From positions 1,364,001-1,428,000 of the forward strand of contig NZ_OZ240671.1 of assembly GCF_965198575.1 (NCBI RefSeq): a stretch of DNA of 64,000 nucleotides. Direction: 5' to 3'. The notes below the pieces were generated by a model. The model saw nothing but the letters and a program-made list of their open reading frames with translations. It was not told where the DNA came from and searched no databases. Of this stretch, positions 33,043-42,582 are shown in pieces. The stretch is from Lichenicola sp965198575. GTDB lineage: Bacteria; Pseudomonadota; Alphaproteobacteria; Acetobacterales; Acetobacteraceae. The position numbers were made by a program, and so were the translations under genes. Within the stretch, counting starts at the first letter, position 1, and every line of letters starts with the position of its first letter.

Positions 33043-34691
33043 GACACCGCCACATGCTGCCGACCGCCCGCGCCTTCGCCTTTCTCCTGGGAGCCTCAAC
33101 ACTCATGTCGAGCGAAACGACCCGCGCGGACCCGGCGCCGTACCCGATCGAGGGCCGCACGATGGCCGCCATCGAGGCCGACCTCGCCGCCGGGCGGGTA
33201 ACGTCGGAGCAGCTGGTGCAGCTGTACAGCGCGCGCATCGCCGCAATCGATGCAGCAGGGCCGACGCTGCGGGCGGTACTCGAGATCAATCCGCGCGCGC
33301 TCGACGAGGCCCGCGCCAGCGACGCCAGGCACGGTCACGAGCCGGCCCGGCTGCTCGAGGGCATTCCGGTGCTGATCAAGGACAACATCGAGACCGCCGA
33401 CCCGATGCCGACCACCGCTGGTTCGCTGGCGCTGGCGCAGAACGTGTCCGGTCGCGATGCACCGCTGGTGGCACGGCTGCGCGCGGCGGGCGCGGTCATT
33501 CTCGGCAAGACCAACCTGTCCGAGTGGGCGAACATGCGCGGCAGCCGCTCGGTCAGCGGCTGGAGCGGCGTCGGCGGTCTGACCCGCAACCCGTATTCGC
33601 TGGATCGCTCGGCCTGCGGCTCATCCTCGGGGAGCGGCGTTGCGGTGGCGGCCTCGCTGGCGCCGATCGCCATCGGCACCGAGACCGACGGCTCGGTCAC
33701 CTGTCCGGCCTCGCTCAACGGCCTGGTCGGGCTGAAGCCGACGGTCGGGCTGGTGTCGCGCACCCACATCATCCCGATCTCGGTGAGCCAGGACACCGCC
33801 GGGCCGATGACCCGCAGCGTGACCGATGCCGCCCGCCTGCTCACCGTGATTGCCGGCAGCGACCCGGCCGATCCCGCGACCGCCGATGCCGACACGCACC
33901 GCATCGACTACACGACGGCGCTGGACGCGCACGCGCTGGCCGGCAAGCGGATCGGGGTGATGCGGTTCGCCGCCGGCTATCATCCCGAGCTGGACGCGGT
34001 GTTCGATCAGGCGCTCGGCGTGCTGCGCGCACAGGGCGCCACGCTGGTCGAGATCACCGATTTCCCGGGCATGGACACCATCGGCAACGACGAGCAGGCG
34101 GTGATGCTGACCGAGCTCAAGGCCGGGCTGAACGCCTACCTCGCCAGCACGCCGGCGGTGGTGAAGTACCGCACGCTGGCCGACCTGATCGCCTTCAACA
34201 ACGCGCACCATGATCGCGAGCTCGGGCTGTTCGGGCAGGAGCAGTTCATCAAGGCCGAGGCGACCAAGGGCCTCGACGACCCGGCCTACATCACCGCGCG
34301 CGACACCGCACGGCGCATGGCCGGCCCCGAGGGCATCGACCGGCTGCTGGCCGCCGACCATCTCGACGCGCTGGTGGCGCCGACCGGTTCGCCGGCCTGG
34401 AAGATCGACACGATCGATGGCGATCACGACATGGGCAGCGCCAGCACCCTGCCGGCGGTGGCCGGGATGCCGCATCTGACGGTGCCGATGGGGCTGGTGT
34501 CCGGGCTGCCGGTCGGGCTGTCCTTCATCGGGCCGGCCTGGTCCGAGGGCAGGCTGCTGGGGTTCGGCTATGCGTTCGAGCAGGCGCATCCGGTGATGCC
34601 GACGCCGCACTATCCGCCGTCGATCGATGCCGTGCCGTCGGTGGAGGCGCTGCTGGTGCCGGTCGTCGGCGGGGCCTCTTCGAAGATGTGA
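33039..34691 (+). CDS. amidase-signature family hydrolase, exported
   Basis: 550 aa. Amidase-signature triad: Lys in PVLIKDNIETAD, cis-Ser in TETDGSVTCPAS, and nucleophile Ser in the loop SACGSSSGSG. An N-terminal hydrophobic stretch (ARAFAFLLGASTLMSS...TRA) may be a signal peptide, so it could act in the periplasm. Substrates of this family range from peptides and fatty amides to aryl amides and are not predictable. Coupled to the DUF305 gene. Confidence 0.9.
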   Translation: MRHRHMLPTARAFAFLLGASTLMSSETTRADPAPYPIEGRTMAAIEADLAAGRVTSEQLVQLYSARIAAIDAAGPTLRAVLEINPRALDEARASDARHGHEPARLLEGIPVLIKDNIETADPMPTTAGSLALAQNVSGRDAPLVARLRAAGAVILGKTNLSEWANMRGSRSVSGWSGVGGLTRNPYSLDRSACGSSSGSGVAVAASLAPIAIGTETDGSVTCPASLNGLVGLKPTVGLVSRTHIIPISVSQDTAGPMTRSVTDAARLLTVIAGSDPADPATADADTHRIDYTTALDAHALAGKRIGVMRFAAGYHPELDAVFDQALGVLRAQGATLVEITDFPGMDTIGNDEQAVMLTELKAGLNAYLASTPAVVKYRTLADLIAFNNAHHDRELGLFGQEQFIKAEATKGLDDPAYITARDTARRMAGPEGIDRLLAADHLDALVAPTGSPAWKIDTIDGDHDMGSASTLPAVAGMPHLTVPMGLVSGLPVGLSFIGPAWSEGRLLGFGYAFEQAHPVMPTPHYPPSIDAVPSVEALLVPVVGGASSKM

Positions 34692-34755
34692 ACGAAACGA
34701 ACAACTTGTGAACTGACCGGACCGCCACTTCGGGCTAGGCGAAATAGGCAGGGGA

Positions 34756-34781
34756 CCCCGCGCGGCAGGCGAGCCGCGGGG
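34756..34781 (+). terminator. GC-rich stem-loop after amidase gene
   Basis: CCCCGCG (34756-34762) pairs with CGCGGGG (34775-34781) around a 12-nt loop, about 65 bp after the amidase stop and 24 bp before the next small gene. No T-run. It could attenuate or end the upstream transcript. Confidence 0.4.
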
Positions 34782-34804
34782 CAGCACCCCGGGTGGCGAG
34801 GACG

Positions 34805-35017
34805 ATGCAGCAGATATTGAGCTACCGCGATTGCCGGTATGTGGTGTGGCCGGAGACCGATCGCGCAAGAGCCTGGGTGATCTACCCGGAGGACGGTCCG
34901 GAGAGCGGCGCAGAACGCGGCACGGCGCGGAGCGAGGGGCTGCGTGGCTCCTTCAAAGTGGCGGTGCATACGGCCCAGGCGGCGATCGATCGCTGGCTGG
35001 CCGGGGCGCAGGGCTAG
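34805..35017 (+). CDS. 70-aa conserved-looking small protein
   Basis: Starts MQQILSYRDCRYVVWPETDR, with two acidic/basic blocks and a C-terminal amphipathic helix FKVAVHTAQAAIDRWLAGAQ. GGCGAGGAC lies just upstream of the ATG. Composition (balanced aromatic, acidic and basic residues) is typical of a real cytosolic protein rather than a chance frame. No family recognised. Confidence 0.6.
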   Translation: MQQILSYRDCRYVVWPETDRARAWVIYPEDGPESGAERGTARSEGLRGSFKVAVHTAQAAIDRWLAGAQG

Positions 35018-35230
35018 TTCCGAGCGGACCGGCAGGGCGGTTTCAAGCCAGCGCGGCAGGGCGATGCACGCGGGCGCGACGGGGCCATGCAGTCCCGGCA
35101 TCGCGGTTTTGCTGGCTTTTGCGGTCGGGCCTCTCTATGTCCGCTCCCTCAACCCGATCGCATCCGCCCTCTCCCGAACCGCTGTTCTGCGGGGCGGTCG
35201 GCCGCGCGTCCCTGATGGATTGCCCCACGC

Positions 35231-37093
35231 ATGCCTTTTCCCGCGACCCACCCGTCCCTCGCCAGTGCGCTGATCGCACGCGGCTACGAGGAGCCGACCC
35301 CGGTTCAGCAGGCCGTTCTGCAGCCGGAGACGGAGGGTCGCGACCTGCTGGTGTCGGCACAGACCGGCTCCGGCAAGACGGTCGCGTACGGGATCGCCGC
35401 CGCCCCGACCCTGCTCGGTGACGCCGAGCGCTTCGGCCGCGCGACCAAGCCGCTGGCCCTGGTGATCGCGCCGACCCGTGAGCTCGCGGTGCAGGTCCAC
35501 AAGGAGCTCGCCTGGCTGTATGCGGATGCCGGCGCCCGCATCGTCGCCTGTATCGGCGGCATGGATGTGCGTCGCGAGGCGCGGGTGCTCGAGGGCGGTT
35601 GCCATATCGTTGTCGGCACCCCCGGGCGGCTATGCGACCACCTGTCGCGTGGGCGGCTCGACACCTCCGAGATGAAGGTCGTGGTGCTCGACGAGGCCGA
35701 CGAGATGCTGGATCTCGGCTTCAAGGACGAGCTCGAGCAGATCCTGAACACGACTCCCACCGATCGCCGCACGCTGCTGTTCAGCGCCACCATCGCCCGC
35801 GAGATCGCCACGCTTGCGCGCAAGTACCAGCGCGACGCGCTGCGCATCGACACCGTGTCCGGCACCCGCCAGCACGCCGACATAGATTACCGCGCCGTGC
35901 TGGCAGCACCGCACGAGGCCGAGCATGCGGTGGTGAACGTGCTGCGCTGGTTCGAGAGCCCGACCGCTATGGTGTTCTGCTCGACCCGCGAGATGGTGCG
36001 CCACATGCACGGCAGCCTGCTCGAGCGCGGCTTCTCCTCCGTGGCGCTGTCCGGCGAGCTGAGCCAGGCCGAGCGCACCCGCGCGCTGGACGCGCTGCGT
36101 AGCGGTGGTGCGCGGGTATGCGTCGCGACCGACGTGGCGGCGCGCGGCATCGACCTGCCCGACCTGGGGCTGGTGATCCACGCCGCCCTGCCGACCGACA
36201 GCGCCACCCTGCTGCATCGCAGTGGTCGCACCGGACGCGCCGGGCGCAAGGGCACCTGCGTGCTGGTGGTGCCGGTGATGCGCCGTCGCAAGGCCGAGCA
36301 GCTGCTGGCCGGCGCCCGCGTGCAGGCACATTGGAGCGGGGCTCCGACCGCCGACGAGATCCGCACCCGCGATGGCGAGCGGCTGCTGGCCGACCCGATC
36401 CTGACCGAGGAATTCACCCCCGAGGACCAGGCGCTCGGCCAGGCTCTGCTGGCGGGTCGCACGCCGGAGGAGATCGCCGCTGCTCTGGTGCGGCTGTATC
36501 GCGCCAAGCTGCCGGACCCCGAGGAGATCCGCGCGATGTCGCCGGGTCCGGAGCGTCGCGTGCCGGCGGGCGACTATGCCGACCGGCCGGCGCGGGCGCC
36601 CCGAGCGGAGCGATCCGAGTATCAACGAGCGGAGCGGTCCGAGTATCAGCGTGCGGAGCGGTCCGAGCATTCGGGCGAGCCGCGGGCGCCCCGTGAGCCG
36701 CGCTCCGACGAGCCCAGCGTCTGGTACGGCATGCCGATCGGCCGCAACGACAAGGCCGATCCGAAATGGCTGGTGCCGTTGATCTGCCGTCTCGGCGGCG
36801 TGACCAAGCGCGACATCGGCGCCATCCGCATCTTCGACGGCGAGACTCGGTTCGAGATCAGCCAGTCCATGGCCGAGCGGTTCGCTGCCTGCATCGCCGC
36901 CACCGACGACGACGAGGTCACCATCTCGGCCAGCACGGCCCCGACCGCCGGCCCCTCGCCGCGTCCGCAAAGCCATGGCGCCGGCTATGCTCCGGCCAAG
37001 GGTGCGCCGGCACGTCGTGGTTCGGCTGGCGCCGCGAGCGATCGTCGACGTGCTCCCCCGAAGCTGAACTCGTCCCGCAAGCGGGCGTCGTAG
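35231..37093 (+). CDS. DEAD-box RNA helicase with DbpA-type RNA-binding domain
   Basis: 620 aa. DEAD-box motifs: Q-motif EEPTPVQQAVL, I AQTGSGKT, Ia PTRELAVQ, GG, Ib TPGRL, II VLDEADEML, III SAT, IV-VI through CSTREM, ATDVAARGIDLPDL and HRSGRTGRAGRKG. An unstructured Arg/Glu linker holds three 24-bp repeats, then a DbpA C-terminal domain (MPIGRNDKADPKWLVPLICRLGGVTKRDIGAIRIFDGETRFEIS) that in DbpA and CsdA binds RNA. Likely function is rRNA maturation or cold-related remodelling. The Arg-rich tail ends the protein. Confidence 0.93.
   Translation: MPFPATHPSLASALIARGYEEPTPVQQAVLQPETEGRDLLVSAQTGSGKTVAYGIAAAPTLLGDAERFGRATKPLALVIAPTRELAVQVHKELAWLYADAGARIVACIGGMDVRREARVLEGGCHIVVGTPGRLCDHLSRGRLDTSEMKVVVLDEADEMLDLGFKDELEQILNTTPTDRRTLLFSATIAREIATLARKYQRDALRIDTVSGTRQHADIDYRAVLAAPHEAEHAVVNVLRWFESPTAMVFCSTREMVRHMHGSLLERGFSSVALSGELSQAERTRALDALRSGGARVCVATDVAARGIDLPDLGLVIHAALPTDSATLLHRSGRTGRAGRKGTCVLVVPVMRRRKAEQLLAGARVQAHWSGAPTADEIRTRDGERLLADPILTEEFTPEDQALGQALLAGRTPEEIAAALVRLYRAKLPDPEEIRAMSPGPERRVPAGDYADRPARAPRAERSEYQRAERSEYQRAERSEHSGEPRAPREPRSDEPSVWYGMPIGRNDKADPKWLVPLICRLGGVTKRDIGAIRIFDGETRFEISQSMAERFAACIAATDDDEVTISASTAPTAGPSPRPQSHGAGYAPAKGAPARRGSAGAASDRRRAPPKLNSSRKRAS
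36602..36673 (+). repeat. 3 x 24-bp tandem repeat in helicase linker
   Basis: Units 36602-36625, 36626-36649 and 36650-36673 encode (A/R)ERSEYQR-type octapeptides. The DNA copies differ at only a few bases, so the array is a recent in-frame expansion in a disordered region, like the one in rne. Confidence 0.85.
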
Positions 37094-37113
37094 CCGCATC
37101 CGGCGCCACGGCT

Positions 37114-37146
37114 ACGTATCGTACCGGGAGATACGGAACGATACGT
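37114..37146. promoter_or_regulatory. inverted repeat ACGTATCGT-N15-ACGATACGT
   Basis: A perfect 9-bp inverted repeat (37114-37122 and 37138-37146) with 15-bp spacer, between the helicase stop and the response-regulator gene at 37162. The spacer contains GATACGG, a further partial copy. The symmetry fits a dimeric regulator's operator; the regulator is not identifiable. Confidence 0.45.
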
Positions 37147-37161
37147 TGAGACTGGCGCTAG

Positions 37162-37563
37162 ATGTCGTGCCGACCGTCGAGAGGCTTCCTTGTGTGCGTG
37201 CTGCTGGTTGAAGACGAACCCCTGATCCGCGAAATCATGTCGGAGTCCCTGCAGGACGCCGGCTATGAGGTTCTCGAGGTCGAGAACGGCGACATCGCGA
37301 TGGCGTTGATGCAGCAGCCCCCGCGGCAATTCAGCCTGCTGGTGACCGACTTCCACATGCCGGGCACCGCCGACGGATCCCAGGTGGCGGCGCGTGTGCG
37401 GCAGCTGATCCCGGAGATCCCGGTCATCATCGCCTCGGGCCGGCCCGAGGCCTTGAAGGCGAGCGGGCAGAACGAGCTCGGCTACAGGCTGCTGAAGAAG
37501 CCCTATCTGCCGAGCGACCTCGTGCGGCTGGCGCGATCGCTGGTACACCCACCCGTCGGCTAG
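37162..37563 (+). CDS. single-domain response regulator (receiver)
   Basis: 133-aa receiver without an output domain. Acidic pair in VLLVEDEPLIREIM, phosphoacceptor Asp in LLVTDFHMPG, signalling Ser in VIIASGRPEAL and the conserved Lys in LLKKPYLPSDL. A downstream GTG (37195) could be the start; the first 11 residues have no family counterpart. Lies 207 bp upstream of the CheB/CheR/HWE kinase, so it is a likely partner of that kinase. Confidence 0.88.
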   Translation: MSCRPSRGFLVCVLLVEDEPLIREIMSESLQDAGYEVLEVENGDIAMALMQQPPRQFSLLVTDFHMPGTADGSQVAARVRQLIPEIPVIIASGRPEALKASGQNELGYRLLKKPYLPSDLVRLARSLVHPPVG

Positions 37564-37770
37564 ACATATCCGCGCGCTGCACCTTCCGATAAAGTGAGCG
37601 TGACCTGCTTCAGTGCGAGGCCGAACGCACTGGCGCCGGCAGGCGTTAAAATGAGACACAGGTCATTCCTGGCGTCGCCAGCCCTGCCATGGCGGGAAAC
37701 TCCCGGAAAGGCCGCACGCTCTGCTTCCGATGGTCAAGCTGGCTGAACCCCTGCTCGAGCGCCCCGGTCA

Positions 37771-40700
37771 GTGAACCCTGATCACTCTCACGATTCACCC
37801 CTGGACGAAGCCACGGGTGGTGCGGGCATCGATCGGGAGCCGCCTTCGACCAACGACGAAAACCCTGCACCTTCCGGCCAGACAGCGCGGTTCCCGATCG
37901 TCGGTGTCGGCGCCTCGGCGGGTGGGATCGAGGCGCTCGAGGGTCTGTTTCGGGGATTGCCCGACAGGCCCGGGCTGGCGCTGGTGATCGTCACGCACCT
38001 CAACCCACAACGGGCCAGCGTGCTGCACGAGATCATCGCGCGCTACACCACGCTCGACGTGATGGTGGCCAGGGACGGGGCGCGGATCGACCCGGACACC
38101 GTGCATGTCCTGCCATCCGATGCTGTCCTCGGCATCCGGGAGGGCTGCCTGCAGGTCAGCCGGCCGATCGCCGGAACCCGCGAGCGCAAGCCGATCGACG
38201 TGTTCTTCAGCGCGCTGGCACTCGACCAGGCCGAATGGGCGGTCGGCATCGTGCTGTCCGGCGGCGACGGCGACGGTGCGCTGGGCGTCAAGGCGATCAA
38301 GGAACATGGCGGCCTGACCCTGGCGCAGGCAGCCGACAGTTACGGCCCGCAGCATCCCGACATGCCGCGCAGCGCCATCTCGACCGGCATGGTCGACCTG
38401 GCGGTTCCGGTGGAGGCTATGGGGGCCAAGCTTTCGGCGTTCGCGCGCAGCCTGCGCCCGGTCGGTGGGATCGCGTCGCTCCTGGACGATGTCGCGGACG
38501 ACGCCCCGGGTGATGCCACGGCCGACGATGCCCCCTTGCTGGCGGCGCGGCACGACATCTGCGCGATCCTGCGCAGCGAGGTCGGCCACGATTTCGGCGG
38601 CTACAAGGTCAAGACGTTCCTGCGCCGGGTCCAGCGTCGCATGCAGATCGTCCAGATCCAGACGATCGCCGGATATGTGGAACGGCTGCGGCAGGACAGC
38701 CCCGAGGTCGAGGCGCTGTTCCGCGATCTCCTGATCAACGTGACCAACTTCTTCCGCGACGCCGAGGCGTTCGAGGTGCTGGCCGAGCAGGTCATCCCGA
38801 AGCTGTTCGAGGGCCGCAGCCCTGCCGATACCGTGCGCCTGTGGGTGCCCGGATGCGCCACCGGCGAGGAGGTGTTCTCGCTGGCGATCCTGGTGGTCGA
38901 GCACATCGAGACGCGCGCCGGCGGCAGCACCATGTCCGGCGCACTGGATGGGCCGTCGGGTCCGCGGGCGCCGCGGGTGCAGATCTTTGCCACCGACATC
39001 GACGAGAGCGCGCTGTCGATCGCGCGTGCGGCGCGCTATCCGGCGGCCCTGCTGGCGAACGTCTCGGCCGAGCGGCGGGAGAAGTATTTCGTGCTCGACG
39101 GCAGCAGCTACCTGCTGAACCGGGCGGTGCGGGATCTCTGCGTGTTCTCGCCGCACAGCGTCATCAGGGACCCGCCGTTTTCACACATCGACCTGATCTC
39201 CTGCCGGAACCTGCTGATCTATTTCGGCGCCGACGTGCAGAACCAGGTGATCCCGACATTCCACTACGCGCTTCGGCCGGGCGGCACGTTGTTCCTCGGC
39301 ACATCGGAGAATATCGGCCAGTTCTCCGACCTGTTCGCCCCGATCGACAAGAAACAGCGGATCTTTCGCAGCCGCGGGCACAGCTCGGACTCGGTGCGGG
39401 TGCCGCTCACGTTGAACCCGCCGCGCCCGGGTCGCGCCGGGGAGACGGCGATACGGACCGGCTCCGGCGGCAGCATGGTGCTGCGCCAGGCGGTCGAGAC
39501 GCAGGTGCTGGAGCGGTTCGCACCGGCGCATGTGGTGGTCAGCCGCGACGGCGACGTGGTGTTCTACTCGGCGCGCACCGGCAAGTATCTCGAGGCGGCG
39601 GCGGGCCAGCCCACGCGGCAGGTCCTCACCATGGCGCGCAAGGGGCTGCGGCTCGACCTGTATGCGGCGTTCCGCGAGGCGGTCGAGACCAACCGCACCA
39701 TCCGGCGCGAGCGGCTCGCCGTGGAAGGCGACGATGGCCGGGTGCAGCGGGTCACGCTGACGGTCGATCCGTTGCGCGACCGGCCCGAGAGCGAGCCGCT
39801 GTTCGTGATCCTGTTCGAGGATGAGGGTCCGACGCAGAGCCGCGCAGAGGCGTTCGGCACCGCCGGGCCCCGCGACGATGGCGCCGCGATCCAGCTCGAG
39901 CGCGAACTGCACGACACCCGAGAGCGCCTGCAGGCGATGGTGGAGGAGTACGAAACCGCGATCGAGGAGTTGAAGTCCTCCAATGAGGAGCTCGTTTCGG
40001 TCAACGAGGAGGTGCAGTCGAGCAACGAGGAGCTCGAGGCGTCCAAGGAGGAGCTGCAGTCGCTGAACGAGGAGCTGCACACCGTCAATGCGCAGCTCAC
40101 CGCCAAGATCGACGCGCTCGACCTCGCCCATAGCGACCTGCAGAACCTGTTCGACAGCGCCGACCAGCCAACCGTGTTCCTCGACCGCAAGCTGGTGATC
40201 CGGAGCTTCACGCCGTCGCTGACGCGGGTCTTCAACATCCTGCCCGGCGATCGCGGGCGGCCGATCACCGATCTCGCCAGCCGGCTGCATCTCCCGGGCT
40301 TCACCGACGATCTCGCCGTGGTCCTGGAGCACGGCCGGCCCGTCGAGCACCGGATCCAGCGCAGCTCCGAGCAGCAGTCCGGCCACGAGCTGGATGAGAC
40401 GCACTATCTGATGCGGCTTTCGGCCTATCGCGACGTGCAGCACAAGGTCGAGGGCGTTGTCGTGACGTTCGTCGACATCACGACGCTGGCGCAGGCCGAA
40501 TTGCGCCAGACGGTGCTGATCGCCGAGCTGCAGCACCGCACCCGCAACCTGCTGGCGATGGTGCAGGCGATCGCGCTGCAGACGCTCGGCAAGGGTGGCA
40601 CGATCGAGAGCTACATGCACCGGCTCTCGGCGCTCGGCCGGGTCCAGGGCCTGATCAGCAAGGCCGCCAACAACGATGTCGGGCTGGGCGAGATCGTCCG

Positions 40701-41094
40701 CACGGAGCTCAACGCGCATGCGGCCGACGACGAGCGGGTGACCGTGTCGGGGCCGCCGGTCACGCTACGGCTGGAGCAGGTGCAGACCTTCGCGCTCGCC
40801 CTGCACGAGCTGGCGACGAACGCCCTGAAATACGGCGCGCTGACCGTGCCGTCCGGCCGCCTCGATATCGCCTGGTCGCTGCGTGACGACGGGCCCAAGG
40901 GGACGCAGCTGGTTCTCGACTGGCACGAGGAGGGTGTGGTGATCCCGCTCGAAGGCCGGGACAAGCGTGGCTACGGCCGGCAACTGATCGACCGCGCGTT
41001 GCGGTTCGCGCTCCGTGCCGAAACCCAATACTCGCTTCGTGATGACGGCATTTCGTGCCGAATTGTTATGCCATTGAAGAGTGACAGTGGATGA
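37771..41094 (+). CDS. CheB-CheR-PAS-HWE hybrid histidine kinase
   Basis: 1107-aa fusion. CheB methylesterase domain (about 40-225) with GASAGG, THLNP and LSGGDGDGALG; CheR methyltransferase (about 255-530) with SAM motif GCATGEEVFSLA; a PAS-like segment; a long coiled coil (about 705-790, LKSSNEELVSVNEEVQSSNE); a second PAS; and an HWE-type kinase (about 905-1105) with the phospho-His in ELQHRTRNLLAMVQA and HELATNALKYGAL. No receiver domain is fused; stand-alone receivers flank the gene on both sides. This class is common in alphaproteobacteria and senses light or other cues through PAS. The start is the GTG at 37771. The chemotaxis domains may act in cis for adaptation. Confidence 0.92.
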   Translation: MNPDHSHDSPLDEATGGAGIDREPPSTNDENPAPSGQTARFPIVGVGASAGGIEALEGLFRGLPDRPGLALVIVTHLNPQRASVLHEIIARYTTLDVMVARDGARIDPDTVHVLPSDAVLGIREGCLQVSRPIAGTRERKPIDVFFSALALDQAEWAVGIVLSGGDGDGALGVKAIKEHGGLTLAQAADSYGPQHPDMPRSAISTGMVDLAVPVEAMGAKLSAFARSLRPVGGIASLLDDVADDAPGDATADDAPLLAARHDICAILRSEVGHDFGGYKVKTFLRRVQRRMQIVQIQTIAGYVERLRQDSPEVEALFRDLLINVTNFFRDAEAFEVLAEQVIPKLFEGRSPADTVRLWVPGCATGEEVFSLAILVVEHIETRAGGSTMSGALDGPSGPRAPRVQIFATDIDESALSIARAARYPAALLANVSAERREKYFVLDGSSYLLNRAVRDLCVFSPHSVIRDPPFSHIDLISCRNLLIYFGADVQNQVIPTFHYALRPGGTLFLGTSENIGQFSDLFAPIDKKQRIFRSRGHSSDSVRVPLTLNPPRPGRAGETAIRTGSGGSMVLRQAVETQVLERFAPAHVVVSRDGDVVFYSARTGKYLEAAAGQPTRQVLTMARKGLRLDLYAAFREAVETNRTIRRERLAVEGDDGRVQRVTLTVDPLRDRPESEPLFVILFEDEGPTQSRAEAFGTAGPRDDGAAIQLERELHDTRERLQAMVEEYETAIEELKSSNEELVSVNEEVQSSNEELEASKEELQSLNEELHTVNAQLTAKIDALDLAHSDLQNLFDSADQPTVFLDRKLVIRSFTPSLTRVFNILPGDRGRPITDLASRLHLPGFTDDLAVVLEHGRPVEHRIQRSSEQQSGHELDETHYLMRLSAYRDVQHKVEGVVVTFVDITTLAQAELRQTVLIAELQHRTRNLLAMVQAIALQTLGKGGTIESYMHRLSALGRVQGLISKAANNDVGLGEIVRTELNAHAADDERVTVSGPPVTLRLEQVQTFALALHELATNALKYGALTVPSGRLDIAWSLRDDGPKGTQLVLDWHEEGVVIPLEGRDKRGYGRQLIDRALRFALRAETQYSLRDDGISCRIVMPLKSDSG

Positions 41095-41101
41095 TGCGGC
41101 A

Positions 41102-41497
41102 ATGACCGGGAGCATTCGCCTACAGGATCGCAGGGTTCTCGTCGTCGAGGATGACTACCTCATCGGTGACGCCCTGTCGGAGATGCTGCAGAGCGTCGGT
41201 GCCGAGGTCGTGGGGCCGATCGGCTGGGCGGCCGAGGCACTGGCAACGGTGGAGGAGGCCGACTTCACGGTCGATATCGCGCTGCTGGACGTTGATCTGC
41301 ATGGCGAGCGGTCCTACCGGATCGCGGACGCGTTGATGGCACGGGGCGTGCCGTTCGTGTTCACCACGGGCTATCATGGCGATGTCGTCGAGGCGCAATA
41401 TCGCGGTTATCCGCGGTGCGAGAAGCCGTTGAGCGGCCGTATCCTGATCGAGACACTGGCCACCATGCTGGAAAAAAGCGACGTCGAGGTCGTCTGA
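41102..41497 (+). CDS. single-domain response regulator
   Basis: 131-aa receiver: VLVVEDDYLIGDALSEML, phosphoacceptor Asp in IALLDVDLHGERSY, FTTGYHGDVVE, and Lys in PRCEKPLSGRIL. Typical of the stand-alone receivers paired with HWE kinases. Upstream GTGs at 41081 and 41087 would overlap the kinase stop (41094); the ATG at 41102 leaves an 7-bp gap. Either way the gene is coupled to the kinase. Confidence 0.9.
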   Translation: MTGSIRLQDRRVLVVEDDYLIGDALSEMLQSVGAEVVGPIGWAAEALATVEEADFTVDIALLDVDLHGERSYRIADALMARGVPFVFTTGYHGDVVEAQYRGYPRCEKPLSGRILIETLATMLEKSDVEVV

Positions 41498-41519
41498 CCG
41501 GCAGTCGATGGTCGCCGCG

Positions 41520-41717
41520 TCAGGGGCGTGGCTTCAGGCTGATGAACGTGATGGTGGCGATGCCGGCGAACAGGACAGGCCCCGACCACTCGCCGAGTGC
41601 CAGATAAGGCAGCACGACACCGGCAAGACCGATCCAGGCGAGCAGCGCTGCCAGCACCCGGCCGTCATCCACGAACACCTTCCATATCCGCGTGGCAAGG
41701 CTGAGCAGGACCCTCAC
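41520..41717 (-). CDS. 65-aa two-TM membrane protein
   Basis: Starts at a GTG (VRVLLSLATRIWKVF). Two hydrophobic helices, VLAALLAWIGLAGVVLPYLA and PVLFAGIATITFISL. The GTG is 4 bp after the stop of the COG4280-like gene, so they form an operon and the small protein may be its partner subunit. Convergent with the receiver gene. Family not recognised. Confidence 0.6.
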   Translation of the reverse strand: MRVLLSLATRIWKVFVDDGRVLAALLAWIGLAGVVLPYLALGEWSGPVLFAGIATITFISLKPRP

Positions 41718-41721
41718 GAGG

Positions 41722-42468
41722 TCAGCCCCGGCCCGCGGGAGTCGCGCCGGCAAGGCGAGCCACTCCGAGCGCCGAGACGAGCAGGAACGCCAGCCCGAGC
41801 CAGAGCACCGCCAGGTCGCCTCCGGGCCAGGCGAGGCCACAGCCCTCCCCGATCCAGAACGTCCCGAGGCCGGACAGCATCGCCCCCAGAAGGCGCTTCA
41901 GGGCGTTCTCCGGAACCCGGGTGATCGGGCCGCGCAGGATCAGGCCGATCACGCACACGAGCAGGAAGGCGGCCACCGCGCCCAGCACCGCGGCACGCAT
42001 GGCGGCCGGACCGGTCTCCCCGATCGCACCGACGATGAACACGACCTCGAGCCCTTCGAAGGCGGTGGCCTGGAACGCGATCGCCAGGGCTGGGGCGTCC
42101 CAGGGTCCAGGTCCGCGCGCCATGGCCGCGAATCGCGTTTCGTGACGCTGCAGGGCCGCAGTCTCGTCGCGCATCGGGATCAGGCCAGCGCTCCGGCGGG
42201 TCGATTTGCGGAGCCACCGGGTTCCGAACAGCAGCAGCAGCAGCCCGAGCACGAACTGCGCAGGGGCGATCGGCAGGTGCCGCAGCAGCGAGCCGAACGT
42301 GGCCAGCAGCAGCGCCAGGAGCAGGATCGCCGCGGCCGCACCGGTCAGCGCCGAGCGCCAGTTGCGGGCCGCACCCAGGGCCAGCACGACGGTCAACGCC
42401 TCGATGAACTCGACAGCGGAGGCGGCACCTGAAGCAAGGACGGTCGGGATCAGCTGCAAGGGCGCCAT
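41722..42468 (-). CDS. COG4280-like integral membrane protein, FTR1/LysE-like repeats
   Basis: 248 aa with about seven hydrophobic helices. Two halves each carry an acidic motif in a helix: SAVEFIEALTVVLALG near the N-terminus and ATAFEGLEVVFIVGAIG in the middle. These resemble the REGLE metal-binding motif of iron permease FTR1, so a metal or small-ion transport role is conceivable. A cytosolic loop RRSAGLIPMRDETAALQRHETRF separates the halves. Substrate unknown; assigned to COG4280 by general resemblance only. In an operon with the 65-aa membrane protein. Confidence 0.65.
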   Translation of the reverse strand: MAPLQLIPTVLASGAASAVEFIEALTVVLALGAARNWRSALTGAAAAILLLALLLATFGSLLRHLPIAPAQFVLGLLLLLFGTRWLRKSTRRSAGLIPMRDETAALQRHETRFAAMARGPGPWDAPALAIAFQATAFEGLEVVFIVGAIGETGPAAMRAAVLGAVAAFLLVCVIGLILRGPITRVPENALKRLLGAMLSGLGTFWIGEGCGLAWPGGDLAVLWLGLAFLLVSALGVARLAGATPAGRG

Positions 42469-42582
42469 GCCCCACGGCTTAGATCATTCCGGTGCGACCA
42501 CACCAGGGGCGGCGAGGATCATCCGCGTTCCCGCCACCGGCCCCCGCAACCGACTTCAATTGTTCATGAAAGTCCGACGCTG

